From positions 1,178,001 through 1,242,000 of the forward strand of contig NZ_CP195119.1 of assembly GCF_052056915.1 (NCBI RefSeq): a DNA stretch of 64,000 nucleotides. The letters run 5' to 3'. Both the position numbers and the translations under genes were made by a program. Origin of the DNA: MTP4 sp052056915. GTDB lineage: Archaea; Halobacteriota; Methanosarcinia; Methanosarcinales; Methanosarcinaceae. Within the stretch, counting starts at the first letter, position 1; each line of letters begins with the position of its first letter. Under the pieces are notes generated by a model. That model was not told where the DNA came from and did no database searches. It saw only the letters and a list, made by a program, of their open reading frames with translations. Below are positions 52,557 through 62,184 of this stretch, one piece after another.

Positions 52557-54371
52557 TCAAATTCCCAGGGCTGCCCTGAACAACACGATCAGCCCGAAGA
52601 AAAGGTTCAGCACCACAAGCCCCCCCAGCACGAGCGCACCTGTCCTGAGCATGCCGGAGTTTTTCTCAAAGAAGGATAAACCGCCCTGCATGGAATCCAG
52701 GGAAGCGTTCACCTTTGAGATAGCTTCTTTCGATTCCTCAAGGTTTTCTTTGAGTGTCGAGAGGACATCTTTTGACTCCTCCAGATTTTCTTTCAGGGTT
52801 GAAATGGCTTCCTTTGACCCTTCAAGGTTCGCGTTCAGGGTGTCAAGCACCGCATCGATTCTTGGCTGTTCTTCGGTGTGCAGGCGTTCAAGCACATCGT
52901 GTACTTCATCGAGGGTCTGCGGAATTATTCCGGGCTCATCTTCCCATCTATGGTTCAGGAGCTCGAACCTGCGGTCGAGTTTCAGGAGCTGTCTCTCGTA
53001 AAAAGTGGTCTGGGCTTTAAGGAACTCGTAATTTTTCTGGAACCCGTCAAATTTCGTATTCATACTTGCCGAGATCCTTGCAGCCTGGGGCTGCCTGATC
53101 CCCACCGGAGCATTTTCCATTCCGGCAAGTGAGAATTTCAGACCTTCCGGAATTTCCGGTTTTATTTCTGCAAAAGCGGGATCCACAACTTCATTTCTCA
53201 GTTCCGGCTCTTCTTCCGGATTTGGCATTTCCGGGGAAGTTGTCCTTTCTTTCTCTACCTCCGCCTCCCTTACTGCTGGCTCCTTTACTTTTTCATCTTT
53301 TACCTCTGCCTTCTTTACTCCTGCCTCGCTGCTTGCGAGTTTCATGGAAGCGGTTTCTTTCAGGAGTTTTGCAGCGTTTACGACCTCGTCCGGGCTTTTT
53401 CCAGAAAGTTCCGAGACCTTTAAGCTGCCTATGATGTCCGAAAACTTTTCAGGGTCTTTCACGATTCCCGGGATTTCAATAGTTCCGGGGATTTCCTTGA
53501 TATCCGGAATTCCTTCGATTTCTGGGATTCCCTCAATTCCCGGAATTTGAAGGCCTGCCTCAACAATTTTTATCCCGCTGCCACTGATCTCGAATTTCTT
53601 TTCGGGAAGCTTTTCCATTGCTCCGGCAAACTGGAGGGCCAGTTTATCTTTCCTGCCGAGCAGTCCCTCGTAGTACTTTTTGTCAAGCTCAAGCTTTCCC
53701 AGCTTATCTTTCACGTCCGGGGAGAGCTCGATTTCCGGGATTGGCACTTTCTTTTTCGTGACAAAGAGCTTTTTTACCTCCTGCATGACTTCTTCGCTAA
53801 CCTCAAGGTTGTCGTCCAGGGAGTCCAGAATGTCCTCGATCTTGGGTTGTTCCAGGGTATTGAAGCGTTCAAGCACCTCTTTTGCGCAGTAGATACCCTC
53901 GGTCAGCACTCCGGGTTCCTGATAGAGGATTCCTGCAATTTCACTGTTGACTGCCGTAAGTCTTGCCAGCAGCTGGAAGGTCTCAAGCATGTTCGACCAG
54001 TCCGTGAGCATGTCCCAGAAGTTGAAGTCGACCTTTTCCGGGTTGTCCACCCCGAGTTCTTTAAGCTTGGCTTCGATCTTTTCCCTCTCTTCCCTGAGTT
54101 CTTCAAGCCTTTCTTTTTCCTCATCCCAGAGCTCGTCCTCGTCCCGCGGGCTCATCCTCTTGATCGTGATCAGTTCCTCGGTCTCTTCCAGAAGCGAGGA
54201 AAGCTGCTCGCCAAGCGCCTCGATGGTCGAGCCGATAACCGCAATAGCCGTTCCCGCCTGTTCCGCAGCCTTTCCCATATCTTCTGCAGCGTTCCCTCCC
54301 TGGTAGGCTGCCTTTCCTATATTATACAGGCCGCAGGTCGCAACCCCGAAAACAACGTCTTTCCATCCCAT
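52557..54371 (-). CDS. Coiled-coil membrane-tethered protein with internal duplication
   Basis: A 604-residue protein. The first ~45 residues are Gly/Ala-rich. Long helical stretches (LEETEELITIKRMSPRDEDELWDEEKERLEELREEREKIEAKL-type, quoted only in part here) suggest coiled coils. Two regions are related: about residues 145-195 (CAKEVLERFNTLEQPKIEDIL) and about 485-540 (VHDVLERLHTEEQPRIDAVLDTLNANLE). An I-P-G-I-E/P-E-I repeat patch lies near 275-300. The C-terminus has a membrane helix (TGALVLGGLVVLNLFFGLIVLF). It is probably a membrane-anchored scaffold. No family was recognised. Confidence 0.65.
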   Translation of the reverse strand: MGWKDVVFGVATCGLYNIGKAAYQGGNAAEDMGKAAEQAGTAIAVIGSTIEALGEQLSSLLEETEELITIKRMSPRDEDELWDEEKERLEELREEREKIEAKLKELGVDNPEKVDFNFWDMLTDWSNMLETFQLLARLTAVNSEIAGILYQEPGVLTEGIYCAKEVLERFNTLEQPKIEDILDSLDDNLEVSEEVMQEVKKLFVTKKKVPIPEIELSPDVKDKLGKLELDKKYYEGLLGRKDKLALQFAGAMEKLPEKKFEISGSGIKIVEAGLQIPGIEGIPEIEGIPDIKEIPGTIEIPGIVKDPEKFSDIIGSLKVSELSGKSPDEVVNAAKLLKETASMKLASSEAGVKKAEVKDEKVKEPAVREAEVEKERTTSPEMPNPEEEPELRNEVVDPAFAEIKPEIPEGLKFSLAGMENAPVGIRQPQAARISASMNTKFDGFQKNYEFLKAQTTFYERQLLKLDRRFELLNHRWEDEPGIIPQTLDEVHDVLERLHTEEQPRIDAVLDTLNANLEGSKEAISTLKENLEESKDVLSTLKENLEESKEAISKVNASLDSMQGGLSFFEKNSGMLRTGALVLGGLVVLNLFFGLIVLFRAALGI

Positions 54372-54732
54372 TTTTTACATCTCCTCCCGATTTTTCCTCT
54401 TAATCTTTCCTCATCGTTTATTCCCTGTTTTTCCTTTTGCCGGATTTAACTCTGTTATATTTTACAAATTCAATTTTTTTAATTATGAACTATTTTACTC
54501 AGAATCAATTATAAATTTTTTTGTATTTTTTTAAAAGAGATGAGTAGGGAAGGTAGAAAGAGAAGATTGATGCCAGCAGGTTCTGTTGATGGATTCTTTC
54601 AGCGGGTTTTGTTAGTGGGTTCTGTCAGGAAGTGATGTCGGGAGGTTATTACGCTGGATAAATCTGTTGAATGTACCATTGAATGAGCCCGTTAAATAAA
54701 GTATATTTAACATCTTAAATAATTACTAAAAC
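54372..54732. other. 361-base gap upstream of AlkD-like gene
   Basis: AT-rich with a poly-T/A segment near 54475-54530; probably contains the promoter of the AlkD-like gene on the plus strand and of the coiled-coil gene on the minus strand. No gene is visible. Confidence 0.5.
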
Positions 54733-55443
54733 ATGACCGATGATATAATCTCCAGCATTAAAGAGGATTTAGTGCAAAACGTGGACGAGAAAACGAAAAA
54801 CAATTATCAGCGTTTTTTTAAGGAAGAGGTGAAATGCTACGGGGTGAAGAGTTCCGTAGGGGGAAAACTTGCAAAGAAATATTTTGAAGAAATCAAACAG
54901 GAAGACAAAAAGGATATCTTTTCTCTGTGTGAAGAGCTTCTGAAGTCGGACTACTGCGAAGAGGCTTTTATCGCATTCCAGTGGGCGTATCAGCTAAGAA
55001 AGAATTATGATGAGGAAGATTTTCAGGTTTTTGAGAGCTGGATTGAAAAATACGTCAACAACTGGGCTAAGTGCGATACCCTCTGCAACCATGCCGTAGC
55101 CTCTTTTATCGAACAGTTCCCAGGGTACATAGAACGGCTCAAAACCTGGACAAAGTCCGGGAACATGTGGCTAAGGCGTGCTGCTGCCGTGACTCTGGTT
55201 TTGCCTGCCCGGAAAGGCAAGTTTCTGGAAGATATTTTTGAGATTTCCGACAGCCTGTTGCAGGATGAGGAAGACCTTGTCCGGAAGGGTTACGGCTGGC
55301 TGCTCAAAGAAGCAAGCAAAGCCCACCGGGAGGAAGTCTTCAAATATGTGATGAAAAACAAGAAAGATATGCCAAGAACGGCACTCAGGTACGCGATTGA
55401 AAAACTCCCTCAGGATATGAGGGCTATGGCTATGGAAAAATGA
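54733..55443 (+). CDS. DNA alkylation repair protein, AlkD-like HEAT repeat
   Basis: A 236-residue all-helical protein of the DNA alkylation repair (AlkD) family, a glycosylase that removes bulky alkylated bases. NYQRFFKEEVKCYGVK, SDYCEEAFIAFQWAYQL, WIEKYVNNWAKCDTLCNHAV, MWLRRAAAVTLVLPARKG and DEEDLVRKGYGWLLKEAS are the tandem HEAT-like helices including the conserved W-x-x-R and D-x-V-x-K/G positions. It is monocistronic. Confidence 0.92.
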   Translation: MTDDIISSIKEDLVQNVDEKTKNNYQRFFKEEVKCYGVKSSVGGKLAKKYFEEIKQEDKKDIFSLCEELLKSDYCEEAFIAFQWAYQLRKNYDEEDFQVFESWIEKYVNNWAKCDTLCNHAVASFIEQFPGYIERLKTWTKSGNMWLRRAAAVTLVLPARKGKFLEDIFEISDSLLQDEEDLVRKGYGWLLKEASKAHREEVFKYVMKNKKDMPRTALRYAIEKLPQDMRAMAMEK

Positions 55444-56052
55444 GGAGAATGTTACTTAATGCAGAGGAAAGGTGGCAGATGAAGGGAGGTTGGAATTGCC
55501 CTATGCAGTACCCCCATACTACGTTAGGCTCCTTAATCTCCCCCCATATTCCCATTTCACCGGCATATCCGGTTTGCTTGCGCTATTCTCTCTCCCAGGT
55601 AAAAGAATGTTTTCACAAGTATTTTGTCTTATTTATTAAACATTGTTACGGCCTTGGCACTCAGGAGGTTTTGATGATAAATTTTGTGGCATATTATTTA
55701 TCTCTGCGTTTGTGTGGAAGTGCATGAGGCCAGATGATTGCGTTTTTGTTTGTATTAGGAGCGTATGATATTTTGAAATCGCGGGGATGGAGAAATGGAG
55801 GAGTGTAAGTGAGTGTAAAAGACATCTGGAAAAGGCTTCAGGATTCCCGCAATAAGAAGGCTTCAAGTTCTATTTATTGCTACTACGCACCTATTGAAAT
55901 ATTAGAATTCGAAATTTTGTTTGAATTTGAAAGTTGAGGCAAAGAGGTGTTTGAAGTAAAAAATTTGATATTTGAAGTAAACTTGATATTTGAAATAAAT
56001 CAAATACGTTCAAAACCATATACTCATTGAAAGGTACTAGCGAGTCTTCCCC
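55444..56052. other. 609-base gap with no gene seen
   Basis: A 95-codon plus-strand frame at 55440-55727 overlaps the AlkD-like stop and has no family resemblance. There is a duplicated 'ttgatatttgaagtaaa' near 55965-55995. No gene is visible. Confidence 0.5.
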
Positions 56053-56970
56053 ATGCCCCGACGAACTTCCTTCAAACTCATCTCAATAACCCTTCTCCTC
56101 CTTCTCACTGCCGGTTGCATAGATTTCCCTGCCATTTCAACGGATGAAGCCGAAGAGGCGGTTTCTGAAGTGGAGAATATCGTTGTCGGGGAAGTTGAGC
56201 GTTTCGTAGCCGGCCAGACGGACCATGTCCTTGAGGATGAGGCGGGTTCCGGCGAAACCGGAGGAAGTGAGATCGAAGAGGGGACACCGGAAAGTGAGGT
56301 ATCTCCATCTTCTTCCCCTTCTGCCCCGTCATCTCCTTCTTCTACCTCAGTGGAAGTACCCGGAGTCCCGACTTACACCGAGGAAATATCAAGTGCGGTT
56401 TATCCCAAAGACTACCGGATACTTTCGTTGAATTTTAAGAGGGCAGTTGACCCCGAGGATGAGGAAATATCCCGGGAGATCCACAGGATAACCGGGAAAG
56501 ACTCGGGGTACGATATCAAAGATGTCTGTGCTGTTTTTGATTATGTGAACGGGAAGTGGGAGTACAGGTATGACAAAAATTCCGAGTTTTTCTTCGGGGC
56601 GGCGCAGACGATAAGGGACGGGTATGAGGGGGACTGTGATGACTATTCTATCGTCATGTCCACGCTGATGGAGAACATGGGTTTCAATACGCGGATCGTT
56701 ACGGTGAGGACAGAGACTTACGGCCATGCCTATCCCGAGATTTATATCGGAGACGATCAGGATACGGCATATGAAATTTTGTATTATGTGTACGGGCGCT
56801 ATTCCTATGCGGAAAGCATCTGGTATTCGGAACGGGACCTTGAAAAGGGGGAGAGTCAGTACTGGCTGAACCTTGACTGGAGCGGGTCGAACGGCTACCT
56901 GCACCCGGGAGGTATGTACCTGGAAGGGGCAAGGGTCGCATACTATCCTGGCGGGCTCGTTGAGTTTTGA
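56053..56970 (+). CDS. Transglutaminase-like lipoprotein
   Basis: A 305-residue exported protein. The N-terminus has a signal with lipobox-like LLLTAGC (Cys22), suggesting lipid anchoring on the outer surface. A Ser/Pro-rich linker (about 60-105) is followed by a transglutaminase-like domain: GDCDDYSIV with Cys195, ETYGHAYPEIYI with His225, and LNLDW with Asp275. The Cys-His-Asp triad is complete. These domains are usually cysteine peptidases or amidases of envelope proteins in archaea. Confidence 0.85.
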   Translation: MPRRTSFKLISITLLLLLTAGCIDFPAISTDEAEEAVSEVENIVVGEVERFVAGQTDHVLEDEAGSGETGGSEIEEGTPESEVSPSSSPSAPSSPSSTSVEVPGVPTYTEEISSAVYPKDYRILSLNFKRAVDPEDEEISREIHRITGKDSGYDIKDVCAVFDYVNGKWEYRYDKNSEFFFGAAQTIRDGYEGDCDDYSIVMSTLMENMGFNTRIVTVRTETYGHAYPEIYIGDDQDTAYEILYYVYGRYSYAESIWYSERDLEKGESQYWLNLDWSGSNGYLHPGGMYLEGARVAYYPGGLVEF

Positions 56971-57121
56971 GGTTAAGGGACAGGCACTTCGTTCTAAATT
57001 TTATTTGAAACTTTCGGCTTTCAAAAAAGTTATATTCCATCAATTCCAAGTATCTAAAACTTTCAAGGATATTACAAATTGAAATTATCGTGTTAATTAC
57101 AAAAATGAAGAGGTTATGAAA

Positions 57122-57514
57122 ATGACAGAAAAACTCGGAATCCTGGCCATCGGGCACGGGAGCAAGCTGCCTTACAACAAAGAAGTTGTTACACAGATCG
57201 CTGATTACATTGCACAGAAGCACGCTGACGTGGTCGTAAGGGCCGGTTTCATGGAGAATAGCGAGCCTACCCTGGACGAAGCTATTGCAGCTTTCTCCGG
57301 GACAGGGATCACGAAGGTCGCAGCTGTGCCGGTCTTCTTAGCCTCAGGTGTGCACATCACAAAGGACATCCCCGGTATTCTGAACCTGGACGAAAACGGC
57401 TGTGGGACACTTATGGTTGACGGGAACGAAGTTCCCATCTGCTATGCCAAGCCCCTGGGCGCCGACGAACTGATCGCAGACCTCGTCTACAAGAGAGTAG
57501 AAGAAGCAATCTAA
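57122..57514 (+). CDS. cfbA: Sirohydrochlorin chelatase, small CbiX type, copy 1
   Basis: 130 residues from ATG 57122, which sits 7 bases after gaagaggt (57108-57114); the ATG at 57116 is too close to that site. The small, dimeric CbiXS/CfbA enzyme inserts Ni (or Co) into sirohydrochlorin. His12 (LAIGHGS) and His78 (ASGVHIT) are the metal-binding residues; AKPLGADELIADLV ends the protein. It is the first gene of the F430 cluster, followed by a terminator, so it may be regulated separately from the rest. Confidence 0.93.
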   Translation: MTEKLGILAIGHGSKLPYNKEVVTQIADYIAQKHADVVVRAGFMENSEPTLDEAIAAFSGTGITKVAAVPVFLASGVHITKDIPGILNLDENGCGTLMVDGNEVPICYAKPLGADELIADLVYKRVEEAI

Positions 57515-57878
57515 ACATTCCATACCGCGGAATTTTTATTCCGCAATTTTTTTCCAGGCATCGGGTTTTTTGTCCCGGAGCCTTTTATTTTTCCCATTCC
57601 GTTCTTCCGTTTTCTTCAGTTAGCTTTTGCAGCTTTCTCGTCCCCTCTACCCTCTTCTTTTTTGTTTACTCCGTTAACTCTGTTGGGATTCAAATCAAGT
57701 TAGCTTGCATTCCATGAAGGCCAGAATTTCCAGACTGTTTTCAGTATTACCTTGCGGCAGTGTAATGAAAATACTCATATAGGTTGGATTTTTATAATTA
57801 TCAATTAAAGTTTACTTGAATTTTATTTATGCTACAGCCGAAAGGGCCTTTAAAGACCCGAAAAATGAGGAATTAGAG
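57515..57878. other. Gap between the two cfbA copies
   Basis: Besides the terminator at 57527-57553, it is AT-rich and probably contains the promoter of cfbA copy 2 near 57790-57830. Confidence 0.5.
57527..57553 (+). terminator. Terminator after cfbA copy 1
   Basis: GCGGAAT (57527-57533) and ATTCCGC (57538-57544) pair around TTTT and are followed by AA and seven T. It isolates cfbA copy 1 from copy 2. Confidence 0.8.
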
Positions 57879-58283
57879 ATGGATGAAAAACTCGGAATAC
57901 TGGTAATAGGACACGGAAGCAGGCTTAAGTACAACAAAGAAGTAATTCTGGAAATTGCGGATATTATTGCAAAAAAGCACCCAGAGGATGTTATCAGGGT
58001 CGGGTTCGTGGAGCACAGTGACCCGAAAATCAAAGAAGCTGTAAAAGAGTTCTCAGGCACAGGGGTCACCAGGATCGCCGCCGTTCCGGTCTTTATTGCG
58101 TCGGGAGTCCACCTCACCGAAGACATCCCCGGAGAACTTGACCTGGACGAGTCCGGCTGCGGGACCCTCGATATCGACGGCAAGGGCGTGCCTGTCTGCT
58201 ACGCAAAACCCCTCGGGGCCGATGAACTGATCGCAGACCTCATTTTCAAGAGGGTCCTGGAAGCGCAAAATATAACTGCCTGA
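57879..58283 (+). CDS. cfbA: Sirohydrochlorin chelatase, small CbiX type, copy 2
   Basis: 134 residues from the ATG at 57879, which is preceded by gaggaattagag with a good site at about 9 bases. The frame runs upstream to 57816 but the family opening MDEKLGILVIGHGS supports 57879. His12 and His78 (VFIASGVHLTED) are intact. About two thirds identical to copy 1 by eye. It overlaps no gene and is followed by cfbE after 18 bases. One copy might use nickel for F430 and the other cobalt for B12; this is inference. Confidence 0.93.
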   Translation: MDEKLGILVIGHGSRLKYNKEVILEIADIIAKKHPEDVIRVGFVEHSDPKIKEAVKEFSGTGVTRIAAVPVFIASGVHLTEDIPGELDLDESGCGTLDIDGKGVPVCYAKPLGADELIADLIFKRVLEAQNITA

Positions 58284-58301
58284 ACTTTCGTCTAATTTTT
58301 C

Positions 58302-59702
58302 ATGGACCTTGACCGGAAAAAAATCGCCGTGCTAGACCTGACGCACGGCGGAATTCCTATTTCTATCAAACTGGCAGAACTCGGGGCAGAAGTATCTGCC
58401 GTCGACGTGTACAATACGGTGGACTCCGTAACCCTCTCGGAACTGGAAGATAAGCACGGGATAAGGACTTCCAGAGAGCCTCTGCCGGTCGGGGCTTTCG
58501 ACCTGCTGGCGGCGCCAGTGCATCTTGACCCGGCTTACCCCATGCTTGCCGAAGCGCGGAATACCCAAAAACCTGTCCTTTCCCACCACCGGCTTGTCGG
58601 AATAATTCTTGAGAAGGACCCGCGCCTGGCCGGGACCCGGACGATTGAAATAACAGGCGTGAAGGCAAAGACCAGCACCGCATCCCTGCTTGCGGACATG
58701 CTCTCTCGCAAGCTCCAGGTAGTCCTCCATACCTCCCGGGGGCTTGAAGCCTGGAAAGGGGGCATGCCCTCAGAAATCCGCAAAGGTCTGAGCATCACGC
58801 CGGGCAGTATCCTTGTCGCCATTGACAGGACCTTTGAAGCCGGAATCAGGCCTGATTTTTTTATTTTTGAAATTTCGATAGGGGGCACTGGAAATGCCGA
58901 CCTCGGGATCCTGACAACCCTTACCCCTGACTACGGGATCGCAAACAATAGCTCCCTTGCAGGAGAGGCCAAGCTCCAGCTCGTCCGCACGGCAAAAACC
59001 GGAACGGCCCTCGTCCTCAACGTGGCTGTGGAAAAAGCTCTGGAAAATACAGGAGAAAAAATCCCAGAAGCAGTCAAAAAAATCACTTTCAGGGACCCTT
59101 TCTACCCCGAATCGGGGGAAAGCGCTGACTTTGTCCTGGAAACCGAAGAGGGTAACATCCACTGCCTCTGTCGGGGCCAGAAACTCTTCACCGCCCGCCT
59201 GCAGCCCGGATACAATAGTTTGGCCTACAGGACAGCCTTCGTGGCAGCGTCTGCCGCAGCCCTGGAACTCGGGGTCGAAAGCAGGACCATGGTTGAAGCA
59301 ATCGAAGAATTCAGGGGGCTTGCAGGCAGGATGCAGGAAAAAGAGCTGGAAGGAAAAGCCCTGATCGACAATTCCAACTCTGGCATGGACATCCGCTCGG
59401 CTGAAAAGGCTCTCGAATATGCCCTCCTGAAGAAAAAGGATGAGCGAAAGCAGAAAATATTCATTGTCCTGGGGGAAGAAGCCGCCCAGGTCTGTGAAGG
59501 ATTGCCCCCCGAAGCCGTGCAGGGCTTTGTGGAAAAATACGGGAAAAAGTTCGAGCGCATCGTCCTGGTAGGCGAGCGGATGCGAGCCATAAAGGCAGGA
59601 AATGTAACATATGCGGCAAGCCTTCCGGAGGGACTTTCCGAAGCTTCTAAACTCGCAGGGAAAGCTGACATTATAATCTCTTCGGTTAAGTGTTTCCGGT
59701 AA
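58302..59702 (+). CDS. cfbE: Coenzyme F430 synthetase, Mur-ligase-like
   Basis: A 466-residue protein with the Mur ligase ATP-binding layout: ITGVKAKTSTA (117-127) replacing the usual GTxGKT loop, then IFEISIGGTGNADLGILTTL, YGIANNSSLAGEAKLQLV and the C-terminal DNSNSGMDIRSAEKAL...VLVGERM. CfbE uses ATP to activate a propionate side chain and form the six-membered carbocyclic ring, completing F430. Its length and place between cfbA and cfbD match known cfb clusters. The start is ATG 58302. Confidence 0.93.
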   Translation: MDLDRKKIAVLDLTHGGIPISIKLAELGAEVSAVDVYNTVDSVTLSELEDKHGIRTSREPLPVGAFDLLAAPVHLDPAYPMLAEARNTQKPVLSHHRLVGIILEKDPRLAGTRTIEITGVKAKTSTASLLADMLSRKLQVVLHTSRGLEAWKGGMPSEIRKGLSITPGSILVAIDRTFEAGIRPDFFIFEISIGGTGNADLGILTTLTPDYGIANNSSLAGEAKLQLVRTAKTGTALVLNVAVEKALENTGEKIPEAVKKITFRDPFYPESGESADFVLETEEGNIHCLCRGQKLFTARLQPGYNSLAYRTAFVAASAAALELGVESRTMVEAIEEFRGLAGRMQEKELEGKALIDNSNSGMDIRSAEKALEYALLKKKDERKQKIFIVLGEEAAQVCEGLPPEAVQGFVEKYGKKFERIVLVGERMRAIKAGNVTYAASLPEGLSEASKLAGKADIIISSVKCFR

Positions 59703-60115
59703 AATAAAACGGATTAAATAGGTAAAATAATATGGATGAAATAAAAATGATATTTCATTTTTTCAGCTGGTTTTTCCGGGGGTTTCTGTTAGGGTTACCC
59801 TCTATTTTCCATATTTTTATGATATTGTTTTATAGAAGGTCTTACAATCTGTATTCGTTTCCATTGATAACACAATTACGTTGATTATTCAAACTAAAAC
59901 TCCATTGCTATTTAGGCCTAAATTTCATTGCTTGTCCAAAGCACTCTTCCGTTGCTTATTCAAACCTATTGGCTGTTCAATTTTATTCAAACCCACTGCC
60001 AATTTAATCGGGCTTTTAACGGCTCTTGCTTTTTCCCTCCACTGCCGTTTTCCTGCAGGGGACTAAGGGAAATGCATATCAACATCCCGATAAATCAAAA
60101 CACAGAGGATTTGTC
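59703..60115. other. 413-base gap upstream of cfbD
   Basis: AT-rich with several 'ttattcaaa' words; probably a second promoter within the cluster. I see no riboswitch fold. Confidence 0.5.
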
Positions 60116-61228
60116 ATGACCGGAAAAGATATTTCAATCATTCACCCCCGCCCAAGTTCTATCGTTGCGGCCCTTTACACCCTCAGGGACCTGAACGTCG
60201 ATGTTGCGATTCTGCACGGCCCTCCAGGATGCTCCTTCAAACATGCAAGGCTTCTCGAGGAAGACGGGATTCATGTGGTGACCACCGCCCTTGATGAGAA
60301 CGGTTTTGTCTTCGGAGGGCATGACAGGCTGGTGCAGCTTATCAACAAGTCCGTCGAACTGTTCTCCCCGAAAATTATCGGCGTTGTCGGGACCTGTGCC
60401 AGCATGATCATAGGGGAAGAGATGCACGAAGCCGTGCTCGAGGCAAACCCCGATGTCCCTGTCATCGAGGTCGAGGTGCACGCAGGCTACCACAACAATA
60501 CAAAAGGCGTGATCTTTGCCCTGGAATCCGCGCTTGATGCCGGGATCATCGACCATAAGGAGTTCGAAAGGCAGGAGCACCTGCTTGCAAAAGCAACGGA
60601 AGTCGAGAAGAAATTCGGGGCCGCAAGCAAAGAATACCTGGCTCCTTCCAGGGGAGATGTCAAGTATAAGGTTGCAAAGAGGGTCATCGAACTCCTGAAG
60701 GAAGGCAAGCGCGGAATAACGATCATGAACGCCAAGAAGGAGACCGGCTACATGTTTGCCGACATCACCCTTGCGGTAAATGAAGTCGCAGCCTCCCTCG
60801 GAAAAAAGGATTCCATCGTGAACATGGCAAACCTGGACGAGAACCTGGGACTGCCCAGGGTCAGGCAGCATGCCGAATACATCATGAGGGACCTGAAAGC
60901 TCACGGCGTTGAAATGCACGAGATCATCGGGGGTATGGACGAGTACCCCATAGCCGGGGAAATGGTAAGCGAGCTGATCAAGGAGAAGTACAGCGACTAC
61001 GATTTTGCAATAATCACAGGCGTCCCGCACGCAATTCCCATGGATAACCTCAAGGGCATGGAACTTATCTCCGTGACAAACGGGCCAAGGCAGGTCCTAC
61101 CCATGAAAGAGTTGGGTCACGACTACGTTATGGTGGAAATCGACCTCCACCCGAAGACCCTCGGGGTCAGCAGCATCGTGGAATCCGAGTTTGGGGCCAC
61201 CTTAAGGGAAGTTGCAAAGGAAGCCTGA
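60116..61228 (+). CDS. cfbD: Ni-sirohydrochlorin a,c-diamide reductive cyclase, NifD-like subunit
   Basis: 370 residues from the ATG at 60116, preceded by agaggat at 8 bases; the frame from 60026 adds residues unlike the family. It is the catalytic half of the nitrogenase-like reductive cyclase in F430 synthesis. Cys39 (HGPPGCSFKHAR) and Cys94 (GVVGTCASMIIGEEMHEA) are positioned for an Fe-S cluster. IEVEVHAGYHNNTKGVIFAL and DEYPIAGEMVSELIKE follow. It is much shorter than NifD because the FeMo-cofactor domain is absent, as expected. CfbC, its electron donor, is 98 bases downstream. Confidence 0.94.
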   Translation: MTGKDISIIHPRPSSIVAALYTLRDLNVDVAILHGPPGCSFKHARLLEEDGIHVVTTALDENGFVFGGHDRLVQLINKSVELFSPKIIGVVGTCASMIIGEEMHEAVLEANPDVPVIEVEVHAGYHNNTKGVIFALESALDAGIIDHKEFERQEHLLAKATEVEKKFGAASKEYLAPSRGDVKYKVAKRVIELLKEGKRGITIMNAKKETGYMFADITLAVNEVAASLGKKDSIVNMANLDENLGLPRVRQHAEYIMRDLKAHGVEMHEIIGGMDEYPIAGEMVSELIKEKYSDYDFAIITGVPHAIPMDNLKGMELISVTNGPRQVLPMKELGHDYVMVEIDLHPKTLGVSSIVESEFGATLREVAKEA

Positions 61229-61258
61229 AAGGAAACCTGAAAGGAAACCTGAAAAGGA
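61224..61258. repeat. 12-bp tandem repeat covering the cfbD stop
   Basis: Copies of cctgaaaggaaa start at 61224, 61236 and (with one extra a) 61248. The TGA stop (61226-61228) is inside the first copy. Confidence 0.85.
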
Positions 61259-61326
61259 AGTTCAAGGCTGAAAAAGGCGAATTCGGGATAAAAAGGATAA
61301 TATTTTAGAAAAGGGAGGAAGATCCT

Positions 61327-62124
61327 GTGAAAAAACAAAAGATCATTGCAATTTACGGGAAAGGCGGTATAGGTAAATCAAGTACCGCGTCCAATGTGGC
61401 AGCAGCCTGTGCGGAAGCAGGAAAGAAGGTCATGATCATCGGCTGCGATCCGAAGAGCGACTCGTCCATCACCCTCCTGGGGGGGAAAAGGATCCCAACC
61501 ATTCTTGACCTCCTGAGGGAAGGCATTGAAGCCACGGAAGAAGACATGGTTTTCGAAGGTTACGCCGGTGTCAAATGCATAGAAGCCGGAGGGCCCGAGC
61601 CCGGGATCGGCTGTGCGGGCCGGGGCATCATTGTGGCAGTCCAGAAATTGAAAAGCGTTTCCGGGGAGCTTATGAAAGAGCAGGACCTGATCATCTATGA
61701 CGTGCCCGGGGACATCGTCTGCGGAGGGTTTGTAGCCCCTATCCGGAAAGGGTACGTAAACGAGGCCTATGTCCTGACTTCCGGGGAATACATGCCCCTC
61801 TACGCCGCAAACAACATCTGCAAGGGGCTTACCAAGATCAACATGCCTCTCAGCGGCGTAATCTGCAACTCAAGAAACGCCAGCCGGGAAGAGGAAATAG
61901 TTACCAAATTCTCCGAGGAAATCGGGAGCCAGCTGATGGCTTTCATCCCTAAGAGCCAGATAGTCCAGGACTGTGAGCGGGACGGCTACTCCGTTATGGA
62001 AAAAGCCCCCGATTCCGAAATCGCCAACGTCTACCGCAGGCTCGGAAAAGCGATCATGGAAAACGAAAAGAAGGTCATGGCAGATTCCCTTACCGATGAG
62101 AGGTTAAGGGAATTGACAAAGTAA
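61327..62124 (+). CDS. cfbC: Ni-sirohydrochlorin a,c-diamide reductive cyclase, NifH-like subunit
   Basis: A 265-residue NifH-type ATPase. P-loop YGKGGIGKSS (10-19), Switch region IIGCDPKSDS, and the two Fe-S cysteines Cys96 (GIGCAGRG) and Cys132 (GDIVCGGFV) are present. It passes electrons to CfbD using ATP. The start GTG at 61327 is well placed after gggaggaagatcct. It is followed by cfbB after 60 bases. Confidence 0.95.
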   Translation: MKKQKIIAIYGKGGIGKSSTASNVAAACAEAGKKVMIIGCDPKSDSSITLLGGKRIPTILDLLREGIEATEEDMVFEGYAGVKCIEAGGPEPGIGCAGRGIIVAVQKLKSVSGELMKEQDLIIYDVPGDIVCGGFVAPIRKGYVNEAYVLTSGEYMPLYAANNICKGLTKINMPLSGVICNSRNASREEEIVTKFSEEIGSQLMAFIPKSQIVQDCERDGYSVMEKAPDSEIANVYRRLGKAIMENEKKVMADSLTDERLRELTK

Positions 62125-62184
62125 AAATGAGTTCCCAATACGGAAGTTAAGGGGACTAAAAAGCCGCAAAGGCGTTGAAAAACC

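Noticed and set aside
53547..54449. Plus-strand 300-codon frame
   Set aside because: Antisense to the coiled-coil membrane protein; composition is what the opposite strand of an acidic coiled coil produces.
60134..61030. Minus-strand 298-codon frame
   Set aside because: Antisense to cfbD, which has clear family motifs.
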